From Pirellulaceae bacterium (lineage in GTDB: Bacteria > Planctomycetota > Planctomycetia > Pirellulales > Pirellulaceae): 9,346 nucleotides of DNA. Numbering within the stretch: the first letter of the stretch is position 1; every line of letters starts with the position of its first letter. The notes under the pieces are model-generated. The model was not told the DNA's origin, did no database searches, and saw nothing but the letters and a program-made list of their open reading frames with translations. The stretch covers positions 1-9,346 of the forward strand of contig JABDKS010001089.1 in assembly GCA_013002105.1 (NCBI GenBank), read 5' to 3'. This document shows, one piece after another, positions 8,168 through 9,346 of the stretch. The position numbers and the translations under genes are program-made.

Positions 8168-9307
8168 GTGGGACTTTCGGATTGGATCGGCTGGCTGTTG
8201 GGGGTGACAATCGTCCCGCCCCTGGTCATCTGCGCCATCACGTTGTATTTCGTCCGTCGCCATGCACCCAAGTTAGGTTTGGTCGATCTACCCGGTGGTC
8301 ACAGTACGCATGTTCGGCCGACACCATTGGGTGGCGGCATTGGCATTTGGGCGGGCATCATGTTGACGTTCGCCGCTGGCACGATCGCGGTCGCCGTGGC
8401 ACGCGGATCCGAGTCGATGCAAGCGTATATGCCCGACGCGGTGCTGCCCTATTTGGAAGGCGTTTGGATGCGGGCGGGTCAAACCTGGTGTCTGCTCGCC
8501 GCCGCGACGGTGCTCTTTTTTCTCGGTATCTGCGATGACCGCCGCGGTGTCAACGTTGGGTTGCGGTTGTCGGTCGAGTTCGCGGTGGCGGCTTTTGTTG
8601 TCTATGGAATGGGTTTTGGGTTGACCGCGTTCATCGGGGTGCAGTGGTTGACCGATTTGTTGTCCGTGGTCTGGATCGTCGCCGTGATCAATTCTTTCAA
8701 CATGCTGGACAATATGGACGGGCTCAGCGGCGGAGTGGCCGCGATCATTGCCGGTTCGATGGCAGCGGTAATGTTGACGACACCCGATCCTGGTACGGCG
8801 CGGCCGCAGTTATTCGTGGCGGCGATGTTGTTGATCGTCTGCGGATCGCTGCTTGGATTTTTGTGGCACAACCGGCCACCGGCCAAAATATTTATGGGCG
8901 ATGGCGGCAGCTACCTGGTCGGATTTTTAGTCGCCGTTGCGATGCTGATGGCCACATTTGCCGGTAGCGGAGACCAGCCACGTCCGCACGCCGTGCTGGC
9001 GCCGGTATGCGCGATGGCCGTGCCGATGTACGACATGGCAACCGTCTTGTGGATACGAATACGTGATGGACGCAGTCCGTTCGTTGGGGATCGAAGTCAT
9101 TTTTCGCATCGCTTGGTCGAAATGGGGCTCAGTCGGCCGCGCGCGGTATTGACGATTTATCTGGTCACCGCGACATGCGGACTGGCTGCGGTATTGCTGA
9201 CCCATGTGTCGCTTTTGCAAGCGTCCGCCGTGATCGGCATCGTGCTGTGCATGCTGATGTTAACTGTCATTTTGGAATCGACCGGATGGCAAAAAGACGA
9301 CGCGTAA
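8168..9307 (+). CDS. wecA: polyprenyl-phosphate N-acetylhexosamine-1-phosphate transferase (WecA/MraY family)
   Basis: A 379-aa integral membrane enzyme that moves a sugar-1-phosphate, probably GlcNAc-1-P from UDP-GlcNAc, onto undecaprenyl phosphate. This is the first step of lipid-linked glycan synthesis (O-antigen, exopolysaccharide or other wall glycans). Visible motifs are LPGGHSTHVRPTPLGGGIGI (41-60), the Mg-binding DD in GICDDRRG (123-124), NMLDNMDGLSGG (178-189), HNRPPAKIFMGDGGS (234-248), a conserved aspartate at 289 (MYDM), and the cytoplasmic His-rich loop GDRSHFSHRL (307-316). About ten hydrophobic helices fill the rest. The histidine loop resembles WecA/TagO more than MraY. The start is GTG with GAGGA 9 nt upstream. 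It is transcribed away from the tsaE run and no partner genes are visible. The exact sugar is inferred from the family. Confidence 0.9.
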   Translation: MGLSDWIGWLLGVTIVPPLVICAITLYFVRRHAPKLGLVDLPGGHSTHVRPTPLGGGIGIWAGIMLTFAAGTIAVAVARGSESMQAYMPDAVLPYLEGVWMRAGQTWCLLAAATVLFFLGICDDRRGVNVGLRLSVEFAVAAFVVYGMGFGLTAFIGVQWLTDLLSVVWIVAVINSFNMLDNMDGLSGGVAAIIAGSMAAVMLTTPDPGTARPQLFVAAMLLIVCGSLLGFLWHNRPPAKIFMGDGGSYLVGFLVAVAMLMATFAGSGDQPRPHAVLAPVCAMAVPMYDMATVLWIRIRDGRSPFVGDRSHFSHRLVEMGLSRPRAVLTIYLVTATCGLAAVLLTHVSLLQASAVIGIVLCMLMLTVILESTGWQKDDA

Positions 9308-9333
9308 AATCGCAACGTGGTGGGGCAAAAAAG

Positions 9334-9344
9334 CCCGCTGCGGG
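9334..9344. terminator. possible start of a terminator after the wecA-like gene (cut by window edge)
   Basis: CCCGC-T-GCGGG is a perfect short palindrome 26 nt after the stop and is preceded by AAAAAAG (9327-9333). An A-run before and a T-run after the hairpin would make a bidirectional terminator, but the window ends before a T-run can be seen. Confidence 0.3.
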
Positions 9345-9346
9345 AT

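Overview
The window looks like chromosomal DNA from a planctomycete, probably of the Rhodopirellula/Pirellulaceae type. This is inferred from moderate-to-high GC, frequent GTG starts, weak Shine-Dalgarno sequences, a divergent MnmE and DsbD, and dense palindromic intergenic repeats; nothing in the window proves the taxon. It holds one intact insertion sequence, five housekeeping or repair genes on the minus strand, and one envelope-sugar gene on the plus strand.

Left end (1-1640). An IS110-family element of about 1.2 kb (141-1344) sits inside a cluster of palindromic intergenic repeats. Its edges can be set to the base: removing it and keeping one CT core rebuilds a repeat arm whose inverted partner is still present at 41-51. 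Between the left edge and the transposase start (383) lies about 240 nt of non-coding, highly structured sequence with the layout of an IS110 bridge RNA: a 5' stem-loop, a target-binding loop and a donor-binding loop. All four guide segments can be read. The target loop matches both halves of the present insertion site, and the donor loop matches the element's own right and left ends. A perfect -35 box at the right end and a -10 box at the left end would lie 17 bp apart only when the ends are joined in the excised circle. This is the most interesting system in the window. Downstream (1517-1612) is another family of near-palindromic repeats.

Middle (1640-7787, all minus strand, read right to left). 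The order is tsaE (t6A tRNA modification ATPase), an aminoglycoside-phosphotransferase-fold kinase, dsbD (thiol:disulfide interchange), mnmE (U34 tRNA modification GTPase) and ogt (O6-alkylguanine repair). tsaE and the kinase overlap by 4 bp. dsbD, mnmE and ogt are separated by only 4-7 bp. A good sigma70-type promoter lies in the 72-bp gap ahead of dsbD, so there are probably two transcription units, possibly with read-through.

Right end (8168-9307, plus strand). A divergent WecA/MraY-type polyprenyl-phosphate HexNAc-1-phosphate transferase follows an intergenic region of a few hundred bases. It would start lipid-linked glycan synthesis at the inner membrane. A short GC-rich palindrome follows it at the window edge.
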